A DNA stretch of 64,000 nucleotides from Parus major (taxonomy: Eukaryota > Chordata > Aves > Passeriformes > Paridae): assembly GCF_001522545.3 (NCBI RefSeq), contig NC_031768.1:99670214-99734213 (forward strand), given 5' to 3'. Both the position numbers and the translations under genes were made by a program. The notes beneath the pieces were generated by a model, which ran no database searches, was not told the origin of the DNA, and saw nothing but the letters and a program-made list of their open reading frames with translations. Shown here piece by piece: positions 35,001-48,440 of this stretch (position 1 is its first letter; each line of letters starts with the position of its first letter).

Positions 35001-35342
35001 TAACAAACTCTTATTTTCTTAAATCTGAGAGTTACTAGATTGGTAAAAGCAGTGAAATTATCTGAATCTTCTCAAAGCTAATAAAATTCATGCAACATTC
35101 TCCATATACAGGAACATACATTGAAAATCTCAATCTAATAAAAGGAAATAATTTCTACATATTTTCCATGAAGCCAAGATTTTAGATTTTATGCTCTTAT
35201 AATTATTTTATGGGCAAAGATACAGCATCATTGTATGTACATAAAACCAATAATTTATTGTTAATATAATGGAAATCGTAAGTTTAATTATTACTAATCC
35301 AGATGTAATTGTTACAGAAAGAAAAATAATGCAGTTATGTAA
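32086..35342. other. Unique AT-rich DNA, one GC-rich spot
   Basis: It contains an (AAAT)n run at 32583-32604. A short GC-richer patch at 33400-33520 has a polypyrimidine-CAG acceptor-like start near 33430 and an open frame of about 35 codons, but no good donor. No repeat family was recognised. Confidence 0.4.
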
Positions 35343-35938
35343 TGTCTATCTCTTTGCCTCCTTTGGGCTGAATCCTCTGTGGATATAACTTTTCTCTAGT
35401 CTCTCAGCCTCCTTTGGGCTGAATTCTCCTGGGATCCTCCCTTGTGGGAAGTTCCACTTATTTCAGTCCTTATGAGTCAAAGAAAACTCCCGAGCTTGTT
35501 AGAATCTTGTTTCTTGTGTTTATTGAAGGATCCTTACAAAACTTAATAGGTCTCTCCAGGCTGGTTACAAGATCAATCTTTGCAATTTGGCACATTTCTT
35601 TCTTCTGATGGTACAAACAAGGCCTTGTGGCTCACTTTGTGTCTGATGCACAAAATGGCCTCGAACTACGCAGTTCTTTTATCTTTATACCTATTTTTAC
35701 CCAATTAACAATAGACACGTATATTATTTTTCTTAATGACCCAATGACCCATCACCTCTGTGATGCACTGCGGCATTTTCTATCCAATCACTTACTATTA
35801 CCCAAAAACCTCTAGGAGAAGAACATGAAGAAGAAAGAAGAAGGGACAAGGGACAACACCCTAAATCCTCCATCTTGTCTCCTGTTTTCTAAACTAACTT
35901 TTTCACCCAGTGATTTAAAAAACTTTCTAATCTACACA
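35343..35938 (-). mobile_element. Solo LTR, family E (ERV), minus strand
   Basis: On the plus strand this runs from TGTCTATCTC to CTAATCTACACA. On the minus strand TATAAAGATAAAAG (near 35680) is followed by AATAAA (near 35519) and a T/G-rich stretch. A 22-base word, GCCTCCTTTGGGCTGAAT and its continuation, occurs at 35356 and again at 35407, a 51-bp partial duplication inside the LTR. A purine-rich run (minus-strand CTTCTTC words near 35825-35845) lies in the U3 part. I recognise the GATAAAAGAACTGCG region as a songbird LTR type. No clean target-site duplication was found. Confidence 0.72.
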
Positions 35939-38900
35939 CACTTACACTTTTAGCTTTTTCTATCTAACTTCAGCATTTGTTCTCATGTATCACCATGAAA
36001 ACATGCTCATGGATTTCATGTTCTATGAAATTCAGTGTTTTTCTAGATCTTATAACTAAGTATTAGAAACTAGGGCACACAATCTGTATCTCAGACTCCA
36101 ACAAGTTAAAATGTTTGAGTGTATATACCCCATCTCCTGGAGCAATGTTTACTCTCCCTCTGCACCTCTGGTTCCTAGGGTCACGACTTTCATGCTGGTG
36201 TTGAGAGGAGGGAGGTATGCTGTGGGAGTCCTCACTATCTGGAGTCCTTTACTGCCAGGAGCATCATGCTGATGTGGATTGCTGCCTCTTCCTTGGTCCA
36301 CAATCCACCTTGGATTATTTTTTATGCATTTAGTAACAATTTTACACCTTACTGCTTCTTTGCTATCATAACAAGTCTGTGTTTCCCTGCACTGTGTCTG
36401 TGTTAGTTGTAGATATTTTACTCTGCACAAAGTGCTTGTTGCCATAAAAACTGCACTTGTATCACACAAGACAAACAAAAGCAGGACAAATTAGCCATGG
36501 ACACTTAGCTGGAGAAACTGCTGTCACAGCAGAAGCAAGTGAAATGAAACTGCGGGCAGGTCAAGAAAAGTTCACACAGGGCGCGAGTGGCAAACCTCGC
36601 TGCTGAGGCCTTGCAAACTTGGTACAGTGCCTGTGGCAGCGGCAACGCTAATTAATAATTAAACTTATGATTTCCACTGCAGGATTCAACCCTTTGTGAT
36701 AAGAGAACCTGGGCTGTGACTGCCTGGAGAGGGGACTGCCTTGCCAGTCTGGTTCTCTGCTGGCTCTCTGTGTCACTGGTGGAAATCACTGCTCAACCAA
36801 GGATGAGCTCAGGACACCTAATGGCCCATCCAGAGCACAGATCATAGGGATACTGTGCTGTGAGAACTGATTTTCAGGAAACTGCAAAGTCGTGGAGCAG
36901 AAGTAAATAACTTTTTCCTTGCCTCTAATGCTTTCCTTGCCTAGTCACCTTTTAATTACCAGTGGCCTGGACACAATTTTCAAAAACCACAAGGCCACTA
37001 CATACCCCGAGGCTTGCAGACTCTTCCAGAAGAACTTTTTAATCTTGCAGCGTTGGAGAAGTAGTTAGAAGCAGTTGACAGACTCAAATTTTGATTAATT
37101 AACACTTACATTCTTGATCCTTTTCCAGGTGAAAGACCACTAAGTAGCTACTCTGTCTTACAATTGAAATAACAGTTGCCGTCCCTTGAGGGTGAGGGTG
37201 CCAAAGGCGAAGGCAATTAAATCCTTGTTATGCTCTACCTGTTGGCAAAGCTGATAATTCACAGGTAGTTTGCTACCTGCAGCTTGAATAATGAGGTGTA
37301 CAACATTTACAAGCCAGGGCAGTAAAATGGACATGGCAGTAGCATTCGGCTGCTCTGCCTGAAGATGAGAGGTTTCATTAAAGCAGTCACAGATGTAGTG
37401 CTACGACCATGAAAAAACATGTGAATCACTGAAACTATTGTATGGAATTACAAATTTGTCTGTAAAATCATATACATTTGGCAGTTCATAGAAAATTTAG
37501 CTTTGTTTTATTTATAGGTCTATGTGATATTTTGGGTTTTTTTTTTCTTTACTTCCCTTCCATGTTTTCTTCAGACCTCAAAATAATAAAAAATAAAAAG
37601 ATGAGCAGTGTATAAAACTATTTAAAATAAATTACACAGATAACAGATGCACACATATGACATTATTAAGTGCTGTATACAAAGAACACAAGATTAAGTT
37701 ATCATAATAATTGCTACTGTTGCAGTACCTGGCAGGTCATCTAAGAAGGCACCCCAGTCTTTCATTGACTTCTATTCAGTTCCTGGTGTGAATAGAAATT
37801 CTTATCTTTCAGGTAAAATGATGATCACAGTTTTGTTAGGGATATTATGTCTTCATAAAAACAATGTCTTTTTTCTAGCAAGCATAGGTGAAACTGTGTT
37901 GTAAGAGAGAGAGAAATAACTTACAGAATTAATATGCGATTTTTTATAATAACTTGGCATTTTTTAAAGTAGTTTGACATTATTTTGTAATTTCACATTT
38001 CACAGATCATTAGTTTACTTTTTTTCAACCCAAATATAATCCTAAATAATCTCAGTTCCTAACCTTCTTTTATTACTTCTTTTACAGAACTTATTTTTCT
38101 GTGTTTCCTTCAAGGATGTTCACTCCCTGTGAGATAAATCAGCATTGCTCAAGCCTTCCTCTGAAATATAGAACTTTGGAAACCTGAGGACTGAGCTTTC
38201 TATAACAGCTTCTAGAAAACTTTCTTGTCCAAAGGCTCCTAGAAAAGTAAAAAAATTAAAATATATCATCAGAGCAGTTGTAAGACTCTGGACAGTAGGA
38301 TGGACTGAGGAAACCTTCCTCAGAGTAGTCCAGAGTAGATGGCCAGTGTGAGGGAGCCCATAAACTGTGATTTTACCCCCTCCCCACTTATTCCCTTGGA
38401 GAATTTGCAGTGCCACTGGTATCTTCCTTTGCACTAGGATGTTTTCAGTCTACTACCAGCTGTATTTTCCTTTTTTTTTTTTTTTTTTTTAGTTCCTACC
38501 TTTGAGCAGACCAAAAATTATTCTTGTTTATATTTATTTAATGAGATACAGGCAAACCATGTCAGGAAAACTATGTCAAAATCTGTTTTATGCATTGTAT
38601 CCTGAGGCCAGCAACAACGCTGGTTACTCTGGGCTCCAGTGCAAATGAGTTATCTCAGTGCAGATGTGACACTGAGTAGCTTTTGCTAGGAATACTTTAT
38701 CCTGAGACTACATGGTCTGAAGTAAAAATTCAGTACTGGGCATGGAAAAATATAATACTGGTTTAGCTGACAATATTAAGATTATAAAATTTTTAAATCT
38801 GTATTCAGATTGTCATAGTGTCTCTTGCCAGACCAAAATGGTAATCAAAAATTTACAGCTGACCTATTTTTAATATTGTAAGACTTATGTTAGAATGGCC

Positions 38901-39048
38901 TGAAGCACTTTCCTTCCAGATTCAGATTACTATCAACCAGATAGGCACCCAGCAACACATAATGTGAAAGAAGTGATGATTCATTGTCAGAATCCAACAA
39001 AATAGCTCTATCTTCCTGAACTACCCAGCTAATGTTTTTTTTTTGGGT
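35939..39048. other. Unique DNA, no gene recognised
   Basis: A cysteine-rich open frame of 109 codons lies on the minus strand at 36149-36478 just right of LTR E, starting from TTG and not ATG; I do not recognise it. A GC-richer patch with CpGs lies at 36550-36650 next to a TAATTAATAATTAA word. T-rich tracts lie at 37540-37550 and 38471-38491. Confidence 0.4.
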
Positions 39049-39066
39049 TGCATAATGCATTATGCA
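39049..39066. promoter_or_regulatory. Perfect 18-bp palindrome with POU-like half-sites
   Basis: TGCATAATGCATTATGCA is its own reverse complement. It contains overlapping ATGCAT and ATAATGCAT words, the kind of dimeric arrangement POU or homeodomain proteins can bind. The sequence is direct observation; binding is inference. Confidence 0.4.
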
Positions 39067-42000
39067 TTATTAAATTCTTACTAAGTCAGCTGATGGGAAT
39101 TGAGATTCTGGTAAGTGTATTAACTGCCTGAAATGGTATTTCTCAGGCTGAATGTGGTGATATTCAGGGAAAGTTATTGCCCAGCATCTTACTGACTTTT
39201 TCTCAGTTCAGATTTCTAAATAGAATATATGCAGGTATTTCTTATTTCTTTACAATTTCTAACAACAACAAAGTAAAAGTCCAGACACTTTGTAGGAGCT
39301 AGGCTTTTTAAAGAAAAGAGAAAAGGAAAATGATCTCTAGAACAGCAAGATCTAAAGGTGGTCTTTTGGCTAAATAAAACTCAACTGTATTGAATTTCAT
39401 CATGTTTCCCTTTTTTCTGTCCTTTCACCACTTTCTAATGGAAAAAAATTCCCCCCTCAAAGGAAAAAAAGAGAGCTACTTGAGCTTTTCCATGGTATTT
39501 ATGGATAGTCTAAATGAGAAAGATAATTTAGTGGCTTTGAGATCCCTATGTCCTTTACCTTTTCAATGTTGAGAAGAAAGGAGTAATGAATGAGCTTTAA
39601 CTGTAGCTTACAACTTGCTGTAGCCATCTCTACCCAAAATGTTATGTGGCAGCTATCTAATGCTGTTATTCTTAAGATCCTGTCAACACTGGCATTGTAA
39701 ATCCCATTTGACTGCTCTTTGGAGCTTGGCCATAAAAAAGTGCTTCAAATTGGACCTTGCTGTACATGGCTATAGACTAACAGCTTTTCCTTTTTCTTCA
39801 TACATATTTTAAATTAATGGGTTTTCAGGTAAACAGGAATAAAAGAAAGCTTTATTTAAGAAAATGAGAGTTCTCATGCTAGCTCATTTATTTTTTTCTT
39901 TATTGCTCCGTTGCTAAAGAAATAGATGAGATAAAAGCATTATTTTTATTTCTTTCCCATCCTGTTTCTCACTCATGTGGATTTATTGCTACCATCCTTC
40001 GGTCATGTGGTATCTGTCCTTCACTTCTACCTCCTGTGTGTTTCTTCTGTATTTTCAGTTTGTTGCATTTTTGCCACACTTTCTCAAGTCTTTATAGGGT
40101 CTTCCAAATGGCTTCCTGCTTATATTATTTTCCAGTGGTACAGCTGTTGTAATGGAAAGCCTCTGAGAGCTTTAACTGCAGCAACATCCCCTTTTGTTTC
40201 TTACCTGTGTATTCTTTATTCCTGCAGTATTTCTCACTTAATCTGACTTTTACATTCTCACCTTTCTACTTTTCATTATCATTGCTAAGCCTGCTGATTG
40301 AAACATGAATGAGAAAAGTTATCATCTTCACATATTTATTTATCTATTTTTTTGTCTTTCTGTATGCCTCTACCTTTTCTTTCCTGGAGTGCCCCCCCCC
40401 CCATCAATGATACACAATCTTGTTCTATAGAATTCTAGTTCTGCACTGGAAGGAACCAAAAAATTCCAAATTGCAAGAAATAGCAGCATCTTTTCCTCAT
40501 TTCTCCCATTAAAAGACCCTGTTTTCTCTCATGAAAATGCTCAAGAAGATTTAAACATATTTTTGAGAACCTTTCCTAAAGCCATCATTACAGGCTGAAC
40601 ACACATCACATAAACAACACATTAATGAGGAAAATCTGTAATGTTTTTACCATAAAAAAAAGTGACAGTAAAATTAAAAATTACAATGTGAAATCCATTC
40701 CTAAATGAGGCGAAATTCTTGGTTAGGCAGTGACACAGTAAAAAATACCACAACACAGAAAAATTGCTTTTGTCTAAGAATTCTTATATTTTACCCAGGA
40801 ATTATAAGGAAAAGTGTTTAATGCTAAGACACTTTTAGTCAAATTAGGAATAATTAGTCACAGTATGCACCAGCACTGAGGTTTTTCATATCTTGTGTGT
40901 TCTGCAGAGGAAAAAAAAGTAACCACACAAAAATGTCCAGAATGGCAATGATTGAGTATTACCATATTAGCACTGTGATATCAGAGAAATCTCTGGGATT
41001 TATGAGTGAACTTTGCTGGCTATAATGGAACTGCTCATTCACATTTTCACTTGTGGGAAGGGAGTGGAAGTATAGAAAAATACAAAAAGTTAAATCTAAA
41101 CCTCTTTAATTTAAAAATAAAACTGTGTTCAAGAAAATAGAGGGGAAAGATACTTGATTGAGTTGAGTTGATATTCATTAAATGGATGTATTTGAACAAC
41201 TTCATAATATGCAATATGGTTAAGTGAATAAAATATTCTTAGGCCATTCAAGTATTTTAAAGTGTAATTTATTCTTCAAACCCAATTGTATAAGAGTATA
41301 TTCTCACTCCCTATATTAATTAATATTCATATTTTTGTGAGAAGGTATTACATGGAAATCCAGCCCTACCAATGATTTTCATAGCTGTCAGTTGTTACTT
41401 TTGCCACATTTATTTTATGAAAGATAGAAAGCTGAAGATATTTGCTAACTTGCCATTGACAGATATCATCCACAGTGTATTATCTTTATTTTTTTGCCAT
41501 ATAAACACATTGGCTGAATAACTGTTAGAGATTATTAATCAATCTGAAAAGTTTTTTTAATCTTTCTTACAATTGTATCTGTAAAATGTAGTAATTCTGA
41601 CTATTGACAGGACTAGTTACTAAACTGATTTTTTGGGCAGTACATTTTATTTAAAATATTTCCTTAAGTAAGCTTTATTTCAGTGATCATAATCTTGGCA
41701 TCTATGGTATAGCTATGCACTTCTCTCGCCAACAGCTCAAGTTCTAGGGTCAAATATGAATAAGAGTACAGTATAATTTCACCACAAGTCAGTACCATCT
41801 GTCAACATGATAAATATCAAGCTGGGTTTACAAATGAACAGTTTTCTCTCATTAAAGTATCTGCCGAAAATAAGCTTTCTCAAAATGAAAGGAAGGAGAC
41901 AGTCTTAAAGGCAGATTTATCAGCAGATCATGAACAAAAATAGTAGAATAGGGTTCTAACCCCAGTAAATAATACAGTTGTGTAAAAAAAATTATGTGCT

Positions 42001-45000
42001 ATGCCGTCCTCTGTGGATTTTTTTACCTTTAAAGAAATAACTATTTCTTACTACCACAATGACTTTGTGTTTAATAAAGGTTGCTTGTGCACCAGTTGAA
42101 TTTCTTATGGTCTTTGATGGTCTTTCCTATGGTCTTGAATGATCTTTCAATTTGGTTTCTTTCCAATTTTGTCTAAAAATGGGGGAAAACTATTGGTATA
42201 CATCTGGGTTATCTGTAGTAATGCCTTACCAGAGGAGTGATATTTTCAGTAGTGATAAGACTAAAGAGACATCATCAGGCACCTCCCTTTCAGCACATGT
42301 ACTTGGTACTCTGGCAAACTTTCTATGAAAGAAACTCTAAGGAGGATATTTAGGTGTGAACCTGGACTGTGCACACTATAGTTTTCTTTCCACTGTCTTT
42401 ATTCTACTGAATCCAATATTCACTACTCAGATGATAAAAGTAAAGTAGCATCTTTGTTTCTGGAACTTTAATCCCTGCCTGCCACTATGGTAGGTAACCC
42501 CTTTGTCCTGTGTCATCAGGTTCAAACAGACTAACAGGCACAAAAATTAGGTCATTGTGCTTGAGAACCAAGACAAAAACTCTTAAGTCATCCTTGTCCT
42601 CTCTGAAAAAACATCTGAGCTTTGCATTTTCAGTTAAGGCTGGGATAAAGCCCTAAAGTTGCTATATGATATTGTGCTGAATGCTGTTTCTATGTAACAA
42701 AATATACCAAACTTTCCTGAAATGCTTTAATATCACTGTACTGTCTTAAATGAACATATTACAAAGAAAATGATTCTGACTTTTTCCCCAAGAACATGGT
42801 AATGGTTAGAAAAGGTAAATTCTACTTTGTTTAGGGTGGTTGTTAAGGGTTATCAAAGTAGCACATGCCTCCAGGTGGTGATAGAAAACAAAAACAAAAA
42901 AATTAAGCACTTGGAGAAAGAAGCAGATTTCTTCAGAGTTCTGCACTTGACCCATAGGGACAAACTAGAATAGAATTGTAAGTGTTGTAACATTCTTATC
43001 ACCAAGATGCATTTTGAATGTGTTTGAAATGTGGAGGAGCTTTCTTCTCTCTTATTTGAAGGGAGAATATTGCCAAAATAGGTACTGTCAAATTAATTGA
43101 GTACAATATTTGCCAGTTGTGATGCACAGAGAGACCTCCAAAATTTATTTAAAGGAGTAATCATTGGCAAATTGCCAAGGTCTCAAAACATTTTTCTTCT
43201 TAACCTCATAAGCAATTGTCATCTCATGGCTTATTTTTTAGCTACAGTTTGCTACTTCATAGAGGAAATGATTAGTGATATCATGCATCATTAACTGTGT
43301 GGCTGAAGTTTAAGCCTCAGACATAGTGAGCCAAATTAATTTTTAGTATAGAACCACAGACTCCAGCATTTTACTTGTGGAGCCAGCAGAGTTTGAAATC
43401 ACACAGAAAGTATTGATTTCAGATCCCCCAAGAATGGTGTGTCTCATGTTCTACTGTTATCTCCTGCTGATTCATCAGAAATGGCTTTCAGCCATTTCAG
43501 CCTTTTTGGCAGAAGATACTTTTTGATTTAGTGGCAATAACATACATAGAGATTTATAATATGCCCAGAACCATACTACCTTAATGCTTGAATAAATCAC
43601 CAGCTAGCATTTTCTCTTTCTTTTCCTATTTTGTAATACAGAGCAAATTAAGATACTTGGGTGCAATGTCTATGAAAGCAATCAAGATAAGTATTATGCT
43701 AATACCAGGAAAAATGATTTTATGATTTTTTTTTTTAATACACATTTTTCTAATCTGAAATTTAAGGATATCCTGCCAAAGGACAATGAATCTTCAAAAT
43801 ATTTTTGATTTGTCATTGTTCCAATTTTCTGCTCTTCTTTGAACTTCTATTTTAAATTAAAAACTTAAAACTGACTTGTTAGGTCACTGTTGGTTGAACC
43901 ACAGTATTTATTATTGAGTGGAGTCAGAGGAATACAGTGACATGGAGATTTGATAGTTCCTGACTTTTCAGTAAATCCTTTGACTTGTGAAACTCTGTGG
44001 AAACCAGCTCCTGTGAATTGTTCATTAGACTTATAGTGTAGAGAACCACAGAAAACAGTCTGAATCACTAATATGTGTGGCCACCATTTCATCTTTCTTT
44101 TTGGCTAGACCCATTGTTACTCACTCCCATAAATTAACGTAGGGGACAGTTCCTAGCTGACTTCTTTTCTTTGAACAAAACTCCTTTAAGCTCCTTGACA
44201 TTCATTGATGAAATAGCTAACTCTCTGCCATAATGTCCTTGATTTTAATGATACATTAATAGTACTTTCTCATTAATGATCCCTCTATTACACCTCTCCA
44301 TACTTTCTCTTTATTATTTTGTTATCCCCTTAAGTCACAGCCAATGTTGAGACAATATCCCAAGGCTGCAATTGGAACAATATCTCTAAAGCCAATTTCA
44401 AGGGCCCCAGATAATTCAGAAGACTCTCACTAAATGAGTTTAGCATTTTATAGGAAATTGGTATTTATCAATTTAGCAATTAAATATAAAGATTAAAATA
44501 TAAGTAAAGGAAAGCCACAGCTTAAAAGAAATTTGATTTAATTAAAAAGAAACATTTCAGTGTTATTTTACTAAAAGTCCAAAGATTTGGCTTGTCTTCT
44601 CATAAGTGACAATCTTAGCATGGAACTTTCTGATAAGCTACACTTTGGTTACATTATTGGCAAAACAAGTATTGAATTGATAATCAATTATTAAGTTGAT
44701 ATTCAAGTTTTACATTTAATACTATGAAATATTTAATTCAAATATTTTTGAAATGGAACAAATTTAAATATTTTTAAAATTAAATTCCATCTTTTTTTTA
44801 ATCCTCAATCTATCCACTTACTAAGTTTTTTCAGAGGTTATTAGCTCAATAGTTACTTTTTTCCTATAATTCATTTATGTTTTTCCATACAGAGATAAAA
44901 ATATTTTAAATGTTTATACACTCAAATGTTTATACACTTTCTGTGAATTCTTCACTTAAAAAAATAATTAACTGCACACACTGATGTTTCTGTTAATGAG

Positions 45001-45719
45001 GTACAAAACCCAATTATAACCAGAATTTTTTGTCAATAAAAAAAATGCATGCAATTTTACTCTCATAATTATTACATTAAATATTACTTAAAAACTTTAT
45101 ATACATCAAAGCTTGCTTTCATTTCTAGAGAACCTTCTGCTAAGCATTCTCATCCATAAAACTTTTTTGTTAAAGTCTCATCCTTCCCAACACATTGTAC
45201 TTTCTGTCTAAGAGCAGCCAAAACATCTTCAGTGTTTTTCAAGACCCAAATGAAGGGTCCTTGCTCATCAGAGCCTCTAACAGGAGCAAATTTGAACAGC
45301 CCCAAGTGTGGGGTGAGGTTGAGATGTAGAAGTGAAGGGAGATGATGTTGTCTCCCAGCTCCCCAGCCTGCCTGTAAGTTTTACTCTTACTTGTTTTCTA
45401 AAGTAAGAATGTTATCATTCATAACATCCTGGGTCATGGATGTTTAGGAAAAAATACAACTAATTGAATTGGAGAGAGACAAATTCAGGAAAAACTGGGG
45501 ATTTGATGTATTTTCCACGCTCTTCCATTGGGACAGGAAGAATGAAAAAGAAGGAAAAAAGAACCTGAAAGAGTAACTTGAAACTGATGGTTTGTTAGCT
45601 AATACTTAAATCGAGCTTTTGGTTGACTGACTTTTTATTTTGCACAAGGGTGATAACACATTAAGATTTAATTTTGGGAGCCCTAAAATTTGAGAACCTT
45701 TATGTAACTTGCATGTTTT
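39067..45719. other. Unique AT-rich DNA, no gene seen
   Basis: There is a poly(C) run of 11 at 40392-40402. Short echoing ATGGTCTT words occur at 42105-42146. The lowest-GC stretch in the window is about 44450-45120. No LTR, CR1 or exon was recognised in these 6.6 kb. Confidence 0.45.
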
Positions 45720-46260
45720 GGGATGATACGAGGATACGGAACTGTAAAGAGACCTCAGGAATTGGGGCACGTTACCTTTGCATCTCTGTATCTGGCATTG
45801 AGGATTAGTCCCAACCTTACTCATCTGCCAGGGTCAAACATCTCTAACATCTTCTGGGCCTCCTTCATGTGCCCCATCTTCCCTTGTTTTCCCAGTGGAA
45901 GCCAGTCTAACCCCTAATCAAATCATGAAGCAGAGACTCTATAAATGTAATTGAGATTTTATTACGCCAGGGAGAAACCTGGGCAGAAGTGACAACTTTG
46001 TTCTTAACATAGTTGAAAGGGCTCAGTTGTGGGAGCTCCTTACACATGCCCTGTGGTTTCTGCAGTGATGAGATTTATGTATTTATACTTCCTGAAAGCA
46101 TATCTACCAGTATTTAACAGGATTCTTTGTTTGCCCCCTATAAATCTTCCTAGTAGATTTTAGCCTCTTGGGGAGAATTAAGAACTGAGGTTTGAAGATG
46201 GAAATAAAGACTTTCAAATACAAGAGTCCATGGAGTATATTTGAAATGTAAATGCAAATC
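45720..46260 (-). mobile_element. Possible degraded LTR
   Basis: On the minus strand a TATAAATA box lies near 46082-46090 and AATAAAA near 45957, about 130 bases apart in the order expected for an LTR, within a block of higher GC than its flanks. No other copy, no terminal TG/CA pair I trust and no target-site duplication were found. Confidence 0.22.
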
Positions 46261-47649
46261 TGTTTTCCATGTCTGATTTTGTGCCATTATGCCGGTGCAT
46301 GCAACTAGAGTTTTTAACTGGACTAATGCATCTTCTCAAAGAATTTCCCTGAAAAGTTGTAATTTTAATTCCTGTTCACTGGAATTTATCACCACACTTG
46401 TTAGTAAATTGATATGGTGAGGTCAGGGAAAAAGAAAATGTGATGTAGAGAAAAGCAACCCAAATCTGAAACTCTCAATTTCTCTTACACTATGAAAAGC
46501 CCTCCAATACAAATTTTTTTAAAGATACTTGGGGAAGATCTGCAAACAGTTGCAGTATAAAAGCTGAATTTGTCACCTGTTTGTCCAAATCTGTGTAGTC
46601 TTAAGAGCAGACTTCTGAATAAGAACATTTAAGGATAAACTAGGTTCAAAACTGTCACATCATATATATTACGTTTTCAAACCCAGTTTATTCTCCTTAC
46701 AGAGTTGCTCATGTCATGAGAATATTCAAGTTCCACTTATTAATGGTCTATGATGATTTTTGCCTCTGCCTGCTGGCATGAAGGACAGTCTTAAAAGCAC
46801 ATGACAAATCTGTAAACATAAAATATGTCCATAGTGAACCCAGTAAAATATTTCTGGAAGGATGTCTTTGGAACTGTTTCCTTATCTCGGCTGAAAAATT
46901 ATTAAAAATTCATATTAAAAACACTTAATATTCAGTTACAGCCCAGATAGATCTATGTAGCACATGCTTTGAGCCCAAGTAGATAAAATCCTAAGCAGTA
47001 GCTACAACAAAAAAAAAATTAAAAATAATTTCCATGTGTGCTTCTAAATTCTGCTTTTTGTTGTTTTCTTGTATTTCCTCACACCCACCCAGAGACCACA
47101 GTTTCTCTGTCCTTTTCTGGAGAAAGAAAAGACTGGGGATAGTTGGGAACCAACATCCTCCTTTTCCTTTGCTCCTTCCCACAGACACAACCTAGGTGAA
47201 TTGGTCCAAAAGAGAAAAACATCGCCTGCCATCACCTATTCATTGTAAACTGAATGAAATTTCACAATAAAGGAATCACTTTTCCTTTCTCACATGCTGA
47301 TTTTCTTTTGGTCTTGATGATTTATCTCATCTCTCATCAAGCTATGAAACACCATAATAAATTTTCTTGTATAGTGAAGATGTATTACTAACTCTGGAGA
47401 GGAAGAGAATCCCTCTTTTCTAATTGATGCTGTAAAATATAGTAAACAGGATGATGCATTAAACTTTCTTTGTGAGAGAAGACCTTCTCTATGAATAATG
47501 CATTAGACTTTAGTTAAAGCATATGGGTTTTATTTGATTTTTATTAACTTACTACATTTGACACTGCTTCTGCATTTCCACACCCCTTCTCCCCCTGGGA
47601 ATGTCTTATAATAAGGCATTTCATAAAATCTATGATTTCTCTCTTTTTT
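46261..47649. other. Unique AT-rich DNA, no gene seen
   Basis: Nothing recognised. Confidence 0.45.
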
Positions 47650-47870
47650 CCCCCCTTAAGAAGCTCTAGATGCAAAGCAAATGCTTTGTTATTGCAGGAG
47701 TAGCTTGTTTACATCCCCTGGGTAGGAACTGCTTGCTATGGAACATTTTAAATTCATTTGCATCTATATCAAAGATCACCTCATTGTTAAAACTTTGTGC
47801 CTAACTTGTACAAGTTATTCCTGTGCAAAATATTTGCTGTTTTCTGCCACCCCTCTAGAATTTTTAAGAT
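47650..47870. promoter_or_regulatory. Candidate conserved non-coding element
   Basis: This repeat-free block has a concentration of developmental factor words: GATGCAAAGCAAATG near 47670, TTGTTTACAT (forkhead-like) near 47706, ATTCATTTGCAT (octamer, reverse) near 47752, ATCAAAGATC (TCF/LEF-like) near 47768, and CATTGTTAAA (SOX-like) near 47783. Similar words arise by chance in AT-rich DNA, so this is a pattern to test. Confidence 0.28.
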
Positions 47871-48050
47871 GTATATAGCCATTTATGCACACAAGTGTAA
47901 TAAAAGGGGCATGGAGAGGTGGCATTCTTTGTCACACACATGCCTTTGAAAATAGCTCTTGCTATTTATTTTTTTCAGTAGTGCACTGCAGTACTTGAGC
48001 CCTTGACATTATTGAGCTGAACACTGTTAGCTGACCTCTCTGTGCTTTCA

Positions 48051-48402
48051 TGGAATCCTAGAATGGCCTGGGTTGGAAGGGACCTTAAAGATCATCTCAT
48101 TTGAACCCCCTGCTATGGGCAGAGGTACTTTTTTACTACACCAGGTTGCTCATAGCTCCATCCAGCCTGGCCTTGAACATTTCCAGGGTTAGGCCAGCAG
48201 CAGCTTCTCTGGGCAACCTGTGCCAGGGCCTCACTGACCTCACAGCAAAGAATTGCTTCCTAATATCCAATCTAAACCTGTTCTCTAAGAGTTTGAAGCC
48301 ATTCCTCCTTGTCCTGTCACTCCAGGTCCCTGTAAATAGGCTCCCTTCAGGTCCTGGAAGGCTGCAATTTTCTTCAGGCTGAATGATCTCAATTCTCTCA
48401 GC
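48051..48402 (-). mobile_element. CR1 LINE fragment, 3' end
   Basis: This well-preserved minus-strand CR1 shows TGGAATCCTAGAATGGCCTG, GGTTGGAAGGGACCTTAAAG, ACACCAGGTTGCTCATAGC, CTCTGGGCAACCTGTGCCAG, TTCCTAATATCCAATCTAAA, CCTCCTTGTCCTGTCACTCC and TTCAGGCTGAATGATCTCAA in order. About 350 bases remain. The 93-codon plus frame at 48101 is antisense CR1 and not a gene. Confidence 0.95.
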
Positions 48403-48440
48403 TGTTTGTCTGTTTGTTACTTTCTGAGCAGTTCAGTCAT

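Noticed and set aside
40430..40475. Possible CR1 end (GAATTCTAG ... GGAAGGAACC)
   Set aside because: Only scattered matches to the CR1 terminus; too short and diverged to call.
48101..48382. 93-codon plus frame
   Set aside because: Antisense of a CR1 3' end.
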